From assembly GCA_031395485.1 (NCBI GenBank), contig JANNUS010000006.1:310001-374000 (forward strand): a stretch of 64,000 nt of DNA, read 5' to 3'. The DNA is from UBA2336 sp031395485. GTDB lineage: Bacteria; Bacteroidota; Bacteroidia; Cytophagales; Cyclobacteriaceae. This document shows, piece after piece, positions 44,087 through 52,736 of this stretch (its first letter is position 1; the number at the start of each line of letters is the position of its first letter). Below the pieces are notes generated by a model. It made no database searches, was not told where the DNA came from, and was given only the letters and a program-made list of their open reading frames with translations. The position numbers were made by a program, and so were the translations under genes.

Positions 44087-45017
44087 AACTAAAAGTTACC
44101 TTTTCATTGTTTGTTGACTCTTGAGCAGATACAGGTTGCCACCAGTCAACCATGTAAATAAATAATAAGTCGTCTCCTATTTCAAGTTGATCTTTCAACA
44201 ACATCAAAGGATGAAAATAAAATGTATCAATCCATGCATCGCAGCCAGTGCTGCCACAATTACTCTGGTTTATACTGTTGAAGTCTTGCATGCTTAAATA
44301 TTCCCGCTGAAAAGTTGTCAGATTCATTACACCCGTGGGAAAATTGTCTGCGCCTAATACATGATAATTTCCTCCCCAATTGGATCCGCAACCATCACCC
44401 TGACAAGCATTTTCATAACGCATTCCCTGAAAGGTGAATCCAACATTGTTGTTTTGACCACCAAAAGTAAACGTGCCTGCTTTTGAAGGATTTGAATTAC
44501 ATTTACGCTCAATGCTTGTCAGATTTCCACTTGCATCATAAATGAGTTCATCCCGTAATGTGTCCAGGTAATCGAGATAGGGAATAGATATAATTCTATT
44601 TAACCTTTCATTTACATCATACCGGAAGCGGACTTGATCCGATACGGTAGAATCGTTATCGAAAAGATAAAACGTCCATGGCTTACCCGATTCAAGAAAA
44701 GAAGCGTAGGATTTAAACGTGGTTGTAACCCCGCTTTTGAGTTTTAGTTTAGAACTACTTCCCAGTGCTGGCCAATCCATCCATAGGGTTCGGGTGAGGG
44801 TTCCGGTAAACGAAGGGGTCGTCAAAAGTATATCTACAACAGAGTCAGTGGTTACCTTAGCAACTGCTGTACTACTTCCTGTGTTGGTGTCCTGCTTTAT
44901 TTCTATCGATACGAACCTAAGATTGTCAAGCTCCTCCTGGCTGGTAATGTCACTATCCTCAATGATAGTGCAGGAAAAGATAAACGCGAAGAAAATAAAG
45001 TATAAAAGCCTAACCAT
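44070..45017 (-). CDS. Hypothetical lipoprotein, first gene of the caspase operon
   Basis: 315 residues. Lipobox IFSC gives a lipidated Cys at about residue 16, followed by TIIEDSDITSQEELDNLRFV. The mature part is beta-rich with low similarity to anything I know; a repeated YDASGNLTSIERKCN-like segment resembles RHS/YD-type or 'DUF4595-like' turns. Several Cys residues (CQGDGCGSNWGG, SNCGSTGCDAW) may form disulphides. It is the first gene of the operon with the barrel and the caspase. Function unknown. Confidence 0.72.
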   Translation of the reverse strand: MVRLLYFIFFAFIFSCTIIEDSDITSQEELDNLRFVSIEIKQDTNTGSSTAVAKVTTDSVVDILLTTPSFTGTLTRTLWMDWPALGSSSKLKLKSGVTTTFKSYASFLESGKPWTFYLFDNDSTVSDQVRFRYDVNERLNRIISIPYLDYLDTLRDELIYDASGNLTSIERKCNSNPSKAGTFTFGGQNNNVGFTFQGMRYENACQGDGCGSNWGGNYHVLGADNFPTGVMNLTTFQREYLSMQDFNSINQSNCGSTGCDAWIDTFYFHPLMLLKDQLEIGDDLLFIYMVDWWQPVSAQESTNNEKVTFSFDYDL

Positions 45018-45100
45018 ATACTTACGATAAGCCTAAGAAATTGTGTCAATAAGCTAAAAGCTACTTTATTTGGCGCCTATTAGCCAATCTAATTTACTGG

Positions 45101-45118
45101 TTGATAAGCTTTTATCAA
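45101..45118. other. Small inverted repeat upstream of the caspase operon
   Basis: TTGATAAGCTTTTATCAA, arms of 7 with a 4-base loop, 84-101 bases upstream of the lipoprotein start at 45017. No T run follows. Possibly an operator. Confidence 0.35.
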
Positions 45119-45203
45119 AACGCAAAAAAATCAAAAACTCCGATTTGTACTAAAAAAATTCAATTCCGTGACCGAATAGCCCTATTTGGAAAAAATGACA
45201 ACC

Positions 45204-47117
45204 TTAGATTTGCGGAAGTTTTTCATCTTTAAAGTCACCGCGCAAAACTCTAAACCGTTTTCTGGCCTCTGCTGCAAATACGCTTCCAGGGAATTTGTTT
45301 AGGAACTCCCTGTAAATTTCCATCGCTTTGTCTTTATCGTGAAGTTGTTGTTCATAAATTTCTCCTTGCAAAAAATAAGCGTCATCAGCTAAAATATCGT
45401 TGGCATACTCCTCCCCAATTTGTTGTAGAAGCGATATTGATCGCTCGAACTCTCCTCCCTTTAATCGAAGGGTTGCCTCCAACCAATAAACGTCATCCAA
45501 AATAGCATGATTCGCAAATGTGATTCTGCGTTCTACAGAGTCGGTAAGTGAAGATGCTCCTTGCTTTAAAAGTTCGATGGCACTATAGGCTTGCGTGGTT
45601 TTATTTTGATAAAGAAGCAGCTCGATCGATGCAAATGCTTTCAGGGCTTCTCCTGCTGAGTCTATCGCAATGTTTTCTTTAATGCGCATACTTAATTCCA
45701 TGGCATCGTTGGCTATTTCACGTGTAGTCGCCTCTTTTAAAATATCGAGGTGCTCTTGTGCCAACCGGAAATCACCTTTAAAATATGAGAGCTTTGCATT
45801 TTTTAGCTTGGCTTCATAACCCACTGGGTTTTCCTGTAATGTTTTTTCAACTTGAGAATAGAGCAGGCTAGACTCCCAGGGCTCTCCGATGGTAAGAAAT
45901 ATATCACCAAGATCAAGTTTGACTTTAGCTTTTAACTGCAGCGGTGTTTTAGGATTACCGATCAACTGGCTTAACAATTCTATTGCGCTATCGGGCTCGT
46001 GGAGATAGCCCGAATGAAGCATGGCCTTGTTTCGTTGTGCTTCAAGAGAATTTGCATTGTCGGGGTACCGGTCAATAAATTTAATATAATCATTAACCAG
46101 CTTCCTTACCGAGTCAATAACCACCGGAAAAGTATTTTGCACTCTTGCTTCGTGTGCTCGCATTAATCCTAATTGCGCTTGTAAATAATATGGCCCAGTG
46201 GGATATTCTCTGATTACGTAATTATAACTTCGTGTCGCTGTTTCAAAGTCATCGTTATCAAGAGCCACTTTTGCAATTTCAATACATTTTTCCCCAAGTC
46301 TTTTATACCTCCGGTCGTATGCTCTTGCCTGAACAAATGAAGCGGAGAAATTTTTTTGTTGCATTGTTACCCAAATCAATAGATCAGAATACACTTCTAC
46401 TTCTGGTTCTTTTTGAATGCGTTCATATAACAGTTTCTCCAAATTCTCCAACTCCTCTGGTGTTGTCAGCATTGCCTGCATTAAATTTTTAGCGAATTGG
46501 ATATTTGCGGATGACTGTTTTGCTATGCTTAAATATTCCTGCACCATTTTAGTTCGCTGTCCTTGAATGCGATAAAGCATAGCAAGTTCAACACAAAACA
46601 TTGTGGGAGACGATAAAGCACTCCGACTTTCAAGTAATGCGAGTACTGCGTATTCAACCAACGACTTACTTGAAAAATAATTAGAGATTGTAATAATGAT
46701 CGATGTGTTGTTTTTGTTCTCATGAATTAAATCACGAAAATATTTATCCGCTTTTGCCGTATCCCCTATTCGCAAGTACACAATGCCAACATCAATTCGA
46801 TAAAGAATATTATTAGGTTCGCGTTTCAATAGTTTTTTCAAATGCAAAATTGCCTCATCACCTTCTGATAGATCGAGCAAAGTGCTTAAGTAGCTATTTT
46901 GTATAAAAGGAAGATTAGCATCACTTTTTACTAATTCTCTAAATAATTCAAGTGCCTTTCTTTTTTCTCCCTTTAGAAGATATTCATGCGCTAGCTGAAT
47001 ATCGGGTTGATTTTGAGAATAGGTGATGAAGCTAAGAAGACAAAAGATATTCACTAACAGTATTTTTCCCTTTACTATTAATGTATATATATATATATAA
47101 TAACTATTATTAGTCAT
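45204..47117 (-). CDS. Tetratricopeptide-repeat protein, exported
   Basis: 637 residues from the ATG at 47117. The first 15 residues (MTNNSYYIYIYTLIV) come from a (TA)8 tract; a hydrophobic segment ILLVNIFCLLSFITYSQ follows, a signal peptide. TPR units fill most of the rest (YLLKGEKRKALELFRELVKS, LLKREPNNILYRIDVGIVYL, DKAMEIYREFLNKFPGSVFA). It is like cell-envelope TPR proteins such as YbgF/BamD near its C-terminus, but longer. The start is uncertain because the region overlaps the AT-rich part of the predicted origin. Function unknown. Confidence 0.85.
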   Translation of the reverse strand: MTNNSYYIYIYTLIVKGKILLVNIFCLLSFITYSQNQPDIQLAHEYLLKGEKRKALELFRELVKSDANLPFIQNSYLSTLLDLSEGDEAILHLKKLLKREPNNILYRIDVGIVYLRIGDTAKADKYFRDLIHENKNNTSIIITISNYFSSKSLVEYAVLALLESRSALSSPTMFCVELAMLYRIQGQRTKMVQEYLSIAKQSSANIQFAKNLMQAMLTTPEELENLEKLLYERIQKEPEVEVYSDLLIWVTMQQKNFSASFVQARAYDRRYKRLGEKCIEIAKVALDNDDFETATRSYNYVIREYPTGPYYLQAQLGLMRAHEARVQNTFPVVIDSVRKLVNDYIKFIDRYPDNANSLEAQRNKAMLHSGYLHEPDSAIELLSQLIGNPKTPLQLKAKVKLDLGDIFLTIGEPWESSLLYSQVEKTLQENPVGYEAKLKNAKLSYFKGDFRLAQEHLDILKEATTREIANDAMELSMRIKENIAIDSAGEALKAFASIELLLYQNKTTQAYSAIELLKQGASSLTDSVERRITFANHAILDDVYWLEATLRLKGGEFERSISLLQQIGEEYANDILADDAYFLQGEIYEQQLHDKDKAMEIYREFLNKFPGSVFAAEARKRFRVLRGDFKDEKLPQI

Positions 47118-47390
47118 GTTGATATGTGGACAACTTTATCTTGTTCGATGTTTTAATTTCTTGTTATTGAATATGTGTATAAAATATTGCACGCTGTCAG
47201 TTAGTTAAAGAATTATCCACAAATCTGAGTAGTGTGGATAAGTTTTATAAGCATAAAACGTAATGTGGATGTATGTTGTTAAGTTTTGTTTTATGCACAT
47301 AATATTTCAGCTCATGCCAAAAAAGCCGTTTTATAAAAGAAAGGCATAATCTTTACGTACATATCCACAAGTTTTAATAGGTTATCAACA
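47084..47390. other. Candidate replication origin (oriC): DnaA-box cluster beside an AT-rich tract
   Basis: Perfect DnaA boxes: TTATCCACA at 47213-47221 and TGTGGATAA at 47233-47241. Boxes with one or two mismatches: TGTGGACAA 47125-47133, TGTGTATAA 47174-47182, TGTGGATGT 47264-47272, TTATGCACA 47291-47299, ATATCCACA 47361-47369, TTATCAACA 47382-47390. Eight boxes in 266 bases on both strands. A (TA)8 tract at 47084-47099 could unwind. The neighbourhood holds mnmG, often next to oriC, and parS-like sites. Confidence 0.7.
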
Positions 47391-49056
47391 AAGGACCAAC
47401 GTGCCAGTTTGCTTTTAGTATCTGATCTTTACCCCTTTTTGCGTTACGCCAGAATATTACAGGCTCTGGTTGCTTTTGAGTGAGATAGTTACCTGCGTCC
47501 CATTTTCCATTTTTGTTCAGGTCAATAAGCAATCTTAGGATGTATGAACCCGCTTGAATGTTTTCGAAGGTATAGGGCGATGTGTTTTCTGATTCCTGTA
47601 TTAGTTTACCGCTCTTGTCAAGTAGCTGCAGTATGAAGTTTTCTTTTGTCTGGACTTTCGTACTGATTATTCCGTTGTCCTCGACTTTTATGATTTTCAG
47701 TGATGATGTTATTTCTGTTGTTGAATCGCTCTCAACAGAAATTGCTGAGCCTTTTCGTAGAATTAATATATTGTTTGTACTCGCTTTTTCTGTTCGTCTT
47801 GTGCTTGCTCTGGTATCTTCTGGTTGTTCAGCAATAGGCTTATCTGTTTTTTTAGGAAATTCTATTTTCTTTCTTACTGTAAGTTTTGTAAAATCCTCGC
47901 TCCAGCTTAGGTCCTCTTTATAAAAATGTATTCTTTTTAATGAATCAATTTGAATGAATAGACTATCTGATAAAAAGTGAATCACGGGTTTTGAAAAGGA
48001 TAGTATCGCTGATAGCGTTGCATTGCTTTCGTAAACGCTTGCAACCTCAATCTTTCCCGAAAATTTATCTTTCGTTGATTCCTTTTTTTGGAACTTTAGA
48101 TAAATCAGCGTATCAACTTTATTGGCGGTGCTGTCAAGAGCCTTAAGATGTATCTGAAGACTATCAATGTTCGGAATGGTATTGTAGACTTTTATGGTAG
48201 CCATGTCTGGCTCTATGGTTGAATACAATTTTTCTTTATTGTCTTGGCTTGAGAGTTCGAATTCAACTATACTCTTCGATAGGCGGATGGAGTAGTAGGC
48301 AAACGTTGGACGTGCGGAAACGAGTTTTAATGGAGTGGCATCCAGTTTGAAAACGCATAGTGCTATTGAATCTACGGGCCCACGTAAATTTATCATATCA
48401 CTTTTGAAGCCGTACTTTTCACTTTTGCTCTCAACAATAAGATTTTTGTTTTTATCATCGAATGTATAAAGTAAGTAGTGCCCTCGCTTTAAATTTTCAA
48501 GCGCGAATCTTCCCTGCTTATCAGATAATGTAACCCAAGGGGCAGCGTGTTTGAAAATATTGAGTGTATCTGAAATGACGGCTAGTGCTACCGTGTAATT
48601 ATTAAGCTTTTTATCTGTGAGTATATCTGTGATTGTACCGGTAATCGTTAGCGAGTCTATATATGAACCAGTACTAAACGCCAGCTTTATTTTGGCCGGG
48701 TTTTTTTCTGTAAGATCTTGAACACTCTCTCTAAAGTTAATGGTATAGGTTGTTGTGTCAAGGAGTTCGGAATTTAACTGAATTATTACCTTGTTTTTCT
48801 TGGCCGTTACCTCATGCTTTTTACCAATAAATGGAGTAATGAGAATTTGTTCTTTCGGATTGTTAAGTTGCACCAGCTCATCAAATGTCAGTTGTATTTC
48901 TTTTCCATTGAAGTTTACTTCTTTATGTGAGGGATTAGATCGAACCAGCTTTGGTGCGGTTTCATCTTTGGGGCCACCAGTAGGCGCGGTTTGTTTAGCA
49001 CACTGCTGAACAAGAAATGCTAGAATTAGTAAAACAAGAACCCCCTTATATTTCAT
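47374..49056 (-). CDS. Ig-like domain lipoprotein (Bacteroidota-conserved type)
   Basis: 560 residues from the ATG at 49056 (MKYKGVLVLLILAFLVQQC); the lipobox LVQQC gives a lipidated Cys at residue 19. The mature start AKQTAPTGGPKDETAPKLV is, from memory, typical of a widespread Bacteroidota surface lipoprotein with a Big_5-type Ig domain (IQLTFDELVQLNNPKEQILI, TTTYTINFRESVQDLTEKNP). More beta domains follow to SYILRLLIDLNKNGKWDAGN, a Ca-binding-like EF-hand loop (DLNKNGKWD). Its start overlaps the methyltransferase stop by 11 bases. Role unknown. Confidence 0.85.
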   Translation of the reverse strand: MKYKGVLVLLILAFLVQQCAKQTAPTGGPKDETAPKLVRSNPSHKEVNFNGKEIQLTFDELVQLNNPKEQILITPFIGKKHEVTAKKNKVIIQLNSELLDTTTYTINFRESVQDLTEKNPAKIKLAFSTGSYIDSLTITGTITDILTDKKLNNYTVALAVISDTLNIFKHAAPWVTLSDKQGRFALENLKRGHYLLYTFDDKNKNLIVESKSEKYGFKSDMINLRGPVDSIALCVFKLDATPLKLVSARPTFAYYSIRLSKSIVEFELSSQDNKEKLYSTIEPDMATIKVYNTIPNIDSLQIHLKALDSTANKVDTLIYLKFQKKESTKDKFSGKIEVASVYESNATLSAILSFSKPVIHFLSDSLFIQIDSLKRIHFYKEDLSWSEDFTKLTVRKKIEFPKKTDKPIAEQPEDTRASTRRTEKASTNNILILRKGSAISVESDSTTEITSSLKIIKVEDNGIISTKVQTKENFILQLLDKSGKLIQESENTSPYTFENIQAGSYILRLLIDLNKNGKWDAGNYLTQKQPEPVIFWRNAKRGKDQILKANWHVGPLLITY

Positions 49057-49933
49057 GAAGCTTAGCAATATAGATCAGACTTGAATGATTTCTGTCGTTG
49101 GAAGCGGATAAGTTTGATCTTAGCCCTTCGAAAAACGCTTTTACTAAACCGGCTAAGCTTAGCCTATTATTGTTTTTGTATTTCTCACTTAACAGACTCA
49201 CGTAGTAGGAATCAAGCTTCATTGGCAATGTGTCCAGCAATTGTAATCCAACATTCTCAAACATCATTCTCATACTTTTTTTAGAAAAATGCCAGAGATG
49301 CCTTGGCACATCAAACCCAGCCCAATTCTCTTTGTAGAGACATCCATCAGGCGATTGAAAATTAGGAACGGCAATAAATAGTATGCCATCTGTTTTTAAT
49401 AAACTTTTTAGTTTAAGAACAGTTTCTGTTAAGTCAGGCACATGCTCAATGACATGCCACGCTGTTATTACATCAAAATTATTATGAACCTCTAAAGTAT
49501 TATTGATTTTTTGTTTTGTTAGGGTCTCAGCTTTTAACCTGGCTACATCAGAAGGCTCAACACCGGTAATAGCCCACCCGCAATTTTGCATGGCGTTAAG
49601 AAACTCTCCGGTTCCGCATCCAAAGTCAAGAATGGTTCCATTTTTTTTATGCTTTTCGATCGCGCTTTTTTTCCAGTTCAAGGTAAAACTTCGTGCGAAC
49701 TTGTAAATAAAGCCAATGCCTCCTGAAGTTTTTCCTGAGTGGGAAACATACTCTTCAGATAGATAGTATATACCTAGTTTGTTAGAATCGGGCCGTGGAG
49801 TTGTAATACCCAAATCGCAGTTTGTGCATTGCCTGATCTCAAATGTTTCATGTGAAACAGTGTGGTCTATACAACGACTTAAAAACTGTAAATCTTTGTT
49901 TTTACAGATAGGGCACTCAATAATGTTGATCAT
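49046..49933 (-). CDS. Class I SAM-dependent methyltransferase with N-terminal zinc ribbon
   Basis: 295 residues. The zinc ribbon (CPICKNKDLQ, then CTNCDLGITTPRP) is followed by a Rossmann methyltransferase core: TILDFGCGTGEFLNAMQNCG (motif I, SAM), VITAWHVIEHVPDLTETVLK, FDVPRHLWHFSKKSMRMMFE. Enzymes of this build methylate small molecules or sugars; the substrate is not known. Its start codon overlaps the mnmG stop (TAATG), showing coupling. A parS-like site lies inside its 5' end. Confidence 0.88.
   Translation of the reverse strand: MINIIECPICKNKDLQFLSRCIDHTVSHETFEIRQCTNCDLGITTPRPDSNKLGIYYLSEEYVSHSGKTSGGIGFIYKFARSFTLNWKKSAIEKHKKNGTILDFGCGTGEFLNAMQNCGWAITGVEPSDVARLKAETLTKQKINNTLEVHNNFDVITAWHVIEHVPDLTETVLKLKSLLKTDGILFIAVPNFQSPDGCLYKENWAGFDVPRHLWHFSKKSMRMMFENVGLQLLDTLPMKLDSYYVSLLSEKYKNNNRLSLAGLVKAFFEGLRSNLSASNDRNHSSLIYIAKLHEI
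49844..49859. promoter_or_regulatory. parS-like ParB binding site 1
   Basis: TGTTTCATGTGAAACA agrees with the chromosomal parS consensus TGTTTCACGTGAAACA at 15 of 16 positions. It lies inside the methyltransferase gene. Confidence 0.7.
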
Positions 49934-51795
49934 TATTTGCCAAGATAAACAGTAAGAATGGAAATATCAGCGGGCGAAACACCGCTTATTCGGGCGGCCT
50001 GTCCAATGGTTTCAGGTTTTATTTTTTTAAGCTTTTCGCGTCCCTCAGCAGAGAGGGCTTTAACCCTGTCGTAGTCAAAATCAGGCTTTATTTTGTAACC
50101 ATCAAGGCTTCCAATTTTTTCGGCAAGCTTCTGCTCACGTTCAATGTAACTATCGTATTTCACATCGATTTCAACCTGCTCTAACACTTCTTTGGAAAAT
50201 TTATTCAACAAAGTATTTATTTCAGAATTTAGAGTCTTCAATGCATCCATTCCTATTTCGGGTCTGCGGAGAAGATTGACAGCAAGTATTTTTTCGCTGA
50301 TAGTAGCAGTGCTTAAGTTGGTAAGTTCTTCATTCACTGAACCTGGCTCTACTTTTACTTTGGCTAATTCACTCGTTAGACTTTTAATGTCATTCTTTTT
50401 ATCAATGACTTTTTCCAACCGATCGTCACTTGCCAAACCAAGTTTGTGACCGAATTCTGTCAATCGTAAATCTGCATTATCCTGGCGAAGGAGAATTCTA
50501 TATTCGGCACGGGAAGTAAACATGCGGTAAGGCTCCAGGGTTCCCTTATTTACTAAGTCGTCAATTAAAACACCAATATATGCTTCGGATCTCTTTAGAA
50601 TGAATGGATCTTTTTCATGTACCTTATTGTGTGCATTTATTCCAGCCATTAAACCTTGACAGGCGGCCTCTTCATAGCCTGTAGTTCCGTTAATTTGACC
50701 AGCAAAGTACAGATTATCAATTAGTTGGGTTTCAAGAGTAAGTTTTAACTGAGTAGGCGGAAAGAAGTCGTATTCTATAGCATAGCCTGGACGAAACATT
50801 TTAGCCTTTTCAAAACCAGAAATTTTTGTAAGTGCTTGATGTTGAATATCTTCTGGTAGGGAAGTCGAAAATCCATTGACATATATTTCAACCGTATTCC
50901 ACCCCTCGGGCTCAACAAATATTTGATGACGATCGCGTTCCGCGAAACGATTAATTTTGTCTTCAATTGAAGGGCAATAACGCGGGCCAAGCCCTTTAAT
51001 TCGCCCGCTAAACATTGGTGACCTTTCAAAACCTTCTCTAAGCTCTGCATGAACAGCTTCATTCGTATAGGTTATCCAGCAGCTGACTTGTTTCGTTAGC
51101 GGTTTTGTATCGCCAAATGAAAATTTTCCAGGGAGAATATCTCCAGGTTGCTCTTCCATTTTGCTATAGTCTAATGAACGACCATCAACCCGGGGAGGAG
51201 TACCTGTTTTCATCCTTCCGGATTCAAATCCTAATGAAACGAGCTGTTCGGTAAGTCCGGTGGCTGCTTTTTCTCCTGTTCTACCCCCTCCAAAGTTCTT
51301 TTCTCCTATATGGATTTTTCCATTCAAAAAGGTTCCATTTGTTAAAACAACAGCCTTACTTTTTATTTCAATTCCAAGTGCAGTTTTTATGCCCACCACC
51401 TTTCCATCTACTACAATAATCTCTTTGGCCATTTCTTGCCAAAAATCAACGTTTTTAATTGCCTCAAGAGCCAACCTCCATTCTTCAGCAAATTTCATTC
51501 TATCATTTTGAGTCCTTGGGCTCCACATAGCTGGACCTTTCGACATATTAAGCATCCGGTATTGAATCATAGATTTATCGGACACAATCCCAGATTGGCC
51601 TCCTAAAGCATCAATTTCTCGAACGATTTGACCCTTTGCAACCCCCCCCATTGCTGGATTGCAAGACATTTGAGCTATTGTGCCCATATTCATAGTTACC
51701 AACAGAACCTTTGAGCCCATATTGGCAGCCGCGGCCGCGGCCTCACAACCGGCATGACCGGCCCCAACAACAATTACATCGTATTCTGGCAGCAT
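49933..51795 (-). CDS. mnmG: tRNA uridine-5-carboxymethylaminomethyl modification enzyme MnmG (GidA)
   Basis: 620 residues, the usual length. With MnmE it makes cmnm5U34 in tRNAs. FAD-binding motif DVIVVGAGHAGCEAAAAAAN at the N-terminus; MSCNPAMGGVAKGQIVREID, LTNGTFLNGKIHIGEKNFGG, FSFGDTKPLTKQVSCW (a GidA signature), PRYCPSIEDKI, FAGQINGTTGYEEAACQGLM; C-terminal helical domain with YIEREQKLAEKIGSL. In many bacteria mnmG is next to the origin. Coupled by TAATG to the downstream methyltransferase. Confidence 0.98.
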   Translation of the reverse strand: MLPEYDVIVVGAGHAGCEAAAAAANMGSKVLLVTMNMGTIAQMSCNPAMGGVAKGQIVREIDALGGQSGIVSDKSMIQYRMLNMSKGPAMWSPRTQNDRMKFAEEWRLALEAIKNVDFWQEMAKEIIVVDGKVVGIKTALGIEIKSKAVVLTNGTFLNGKIHIGEKNFGGGRTGEKAATGLTEQLVSLGFESGRMKTGTPPRVDGRSLDYSKMEEQPGDILPGKFSFGDTKPLTKQVSCWITYTNEAVHAELREGFERSPMFSGRIKGLGPRYCPSIEDKINRFAERDRHQIFVEPEGWNTVEIYVNGFSTSLPEDIQHQALTKISGFEKAKMFRPGYAIEYDFFPPTQLKLTLETQLIDNLYFAGQINGTTGYEEAACQGLMAGINAHNKVHEKDPFILKRSEAYIGVLIDDLVNKGTLEPYRMFTSRAEYRILLRQDNADLRLTEFGHKLGLASDDRLEKVIDKKNDIKSLTSELAKVKVEPGSVNEELTNLSTATISEKILAVNLLRRPEIGMDALKTLNSEINTLLNKFSKEVLEQVEIDVKYDSYIEREQKLAEKIGSLDGYKIKPDFDYDRVKALSAEGREKLKKIKPETIGQAARISGVSPADISILTVYLGK

Positions 51796-51803
51796 TAGTA
51801 AGG

Positions 51804-51817
51804 TTCCACGTGGAACT
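51804..51817. promoter_or_regulatory. parS-like ParB binding site 2
   Basis: GTTCCACGTGGAAC, a perfect 14-bp palindrome, 12 of 14 to the parS core GTTTCACGTGAAAC; the change is symmetric. It lies 8 bases upstream of the mnmG start. Confidence 0.65.
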
Positions 51818-51846
51818 GTATAATTCGGTTAATCAATCTATCAACA

Positions 51847-51884
51847 TTTCCACAAACCTTATCCACAAGGTTTCACGTGGAACG
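51847..51884. promoter_or_regulatory. DnaA boxes and parS-like ParB binding site 3
   Basis: A perfect DnaA box TTATCCACA at 51860-51868 and a weaker one (ATTTCCACA, 51847-51855) precede the parS-like GTTTCACGTGGAAC (51871-51884, 13 of 14). All lie in the 90-base gap between mnmG and ybeY. Confidence 0.68.
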
Positions 51885-51885
51885 A

Positions 51886-52317
51886 TTATTTGGATTTTTT
51901 CAGCAAAGATAGGCAAGAGTCTTCTTTTTCACGCATTTTCAATTTCTCTGTTTTCGTCTTGTCATTAAAGCCAAGTAGATGGAGCGCCCCGTGAATAATT
52001 ACTCTGTGAAGTTCTACTTTAAAATCAGTTTTAAATATTTCGGCATTTTTGCGAACCCGGTCAATGCTTATATAAACCTCTCCATCTATTGCCTTTTCGG
52101 TATGGCTGTAATTGAAGGTTATGATATCTGTATAAGTCTTATGATTTAGGTACTGGATGTTTAACCGTCTTAAATGCTCGTCTGAACAAAATATATAATT
52201 GAGCGAATTTAGAGAAGCGCTTTCATTTTTTACTACCGATTTAACCCAAAGAATTGTCCTTTTTGGATTGGCTAGCTTGAAACGAGTTTTTTCAGAGAAG
52301 AAGTTAATAAGAGCCAT
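51886..52317 (-). CDS. ybeY: Endoribonuclease YbeY (16S rRNA maturation)
   Basis: 143 residues. YbeY matures the 16S rRNA 3' end. The zinc site lies at the C-terminal helix: RVIIHGALHLLGFNDKTKTE. The classical H-x3-H-x5-H motif reads HGALHLLGFND, with Asp in place of the third His; from memory this is the usual form in Bacteroidota. LNIQYLNHKTYTDIITFNYS supports the family. It is coupled by TAATG to the upstream RsbW-like gene. Confidence 0.93.
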   Translation of the reverse strand: MALINFFSEKTRFKLANPKRTILWVKSVVKNESASLNSLNYIFCSDEHLRRLNIQYLNHKTYTDIITFNYSHTEKAIDGEVYISIDRVRKNAEIFKTDFKVELHRVIIHGALHLLGFNDKTKTEKLKMREKEDSCLSLLKKSK

Positions 52318-52727
52318 TAAGAATTCATGTAGAAGCTTAATTCTACTGTTTTTCCATTTTCTGTGAATTCTACTTCATCGGAAAGATGTTTCATCAAGAA
52401 AATGCCCCTTCCACCTGGTTTTTCAATGTTTTCTGGCGAAGTAGGATCAGGCAAGTTGTCATAGTTAAAACCAGTGCCCTCATCTTTTATTATGAATTTC
52501 AAGAGATTCTCATTGAGTGTAAGGCTAAGGAAAACATTTTTTGAAGAGTTACTAGCATTTCCATGTTTTATCGCATTATTCACAGCCTCAGTAACAGCAA
52601 TCATAATATTGCCATACAAGTCTTCATCTAAGTGAAATCGCTCTTTTGCATTATCTATAAAACTCTCAATCATCCGTATATTTTCAAGAATTGATGGAAT
52701 TTGGATACTGATCGTATTCATGGACAA
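52317..52727 (-). CDS. RsbW-like ATP-binding anti-sigma/serine kinase protein
   Basis: 136 residues with a GHKL ATPase fold: N-box VTEAVNNAIKHGN, G1 FIIKDEGTGFNYDNLPDP, G2 GRGIFLMKHLSDEVEF. No sensor or dimerisation domain. Such proteins bind sigma factors or phosphorylate RsbV-type antagonists. I see no RsbV or sigma gene here. Its stop overlaps the ybeY start (TAATG). It could also act in an unrelated way; the partner is not in the window. Confidence 0.87.
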   Translation of the reverse strand: MSMNTISIQIPSILENIRMIESFIDNAKERFHLDEDLYGNIMIAVTEAVNNAIKHGNASNSSKNVFLSLTLNENLLKFIIKDEGTGFNYDNLPDPTSPENIEKPGGRGIFLMKHLSDEVEFTENGKTVELSFYMNS

Positions 52728-52736
52728 AATTCTATT

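Noticed and set aside
44719..45030. A 103-residue plus-strand frame opposite the lipoprotein gene
   Set aside because: Valine/serine-rich shadow of the lipoprotein gene, which has a clear lipobox and operon context.
47084..47099. The (TA)8 tract as a phase-variation repeat switching the TPR gene
   Set aside because: It does lie in the reading frame near the start, but the dinucleotide count is modest and the tract also fits an origin unwinding element; no second evidence of switching is visible.
47582..47923. A 113-residue plus-strand frame opposite the Ig-like lipoprotein
   Set aside because: Serine/leucine/phenylalanine shadow composition; the minus-strand gene has a lipobox and family motifs.
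51228..51250. A GGATTCAAATCC sequence resembling a tRNA T-arm
   Set aside because: It lies in the conserved part of mnmG and no acceptor stem or anticodon arm can be built around it.
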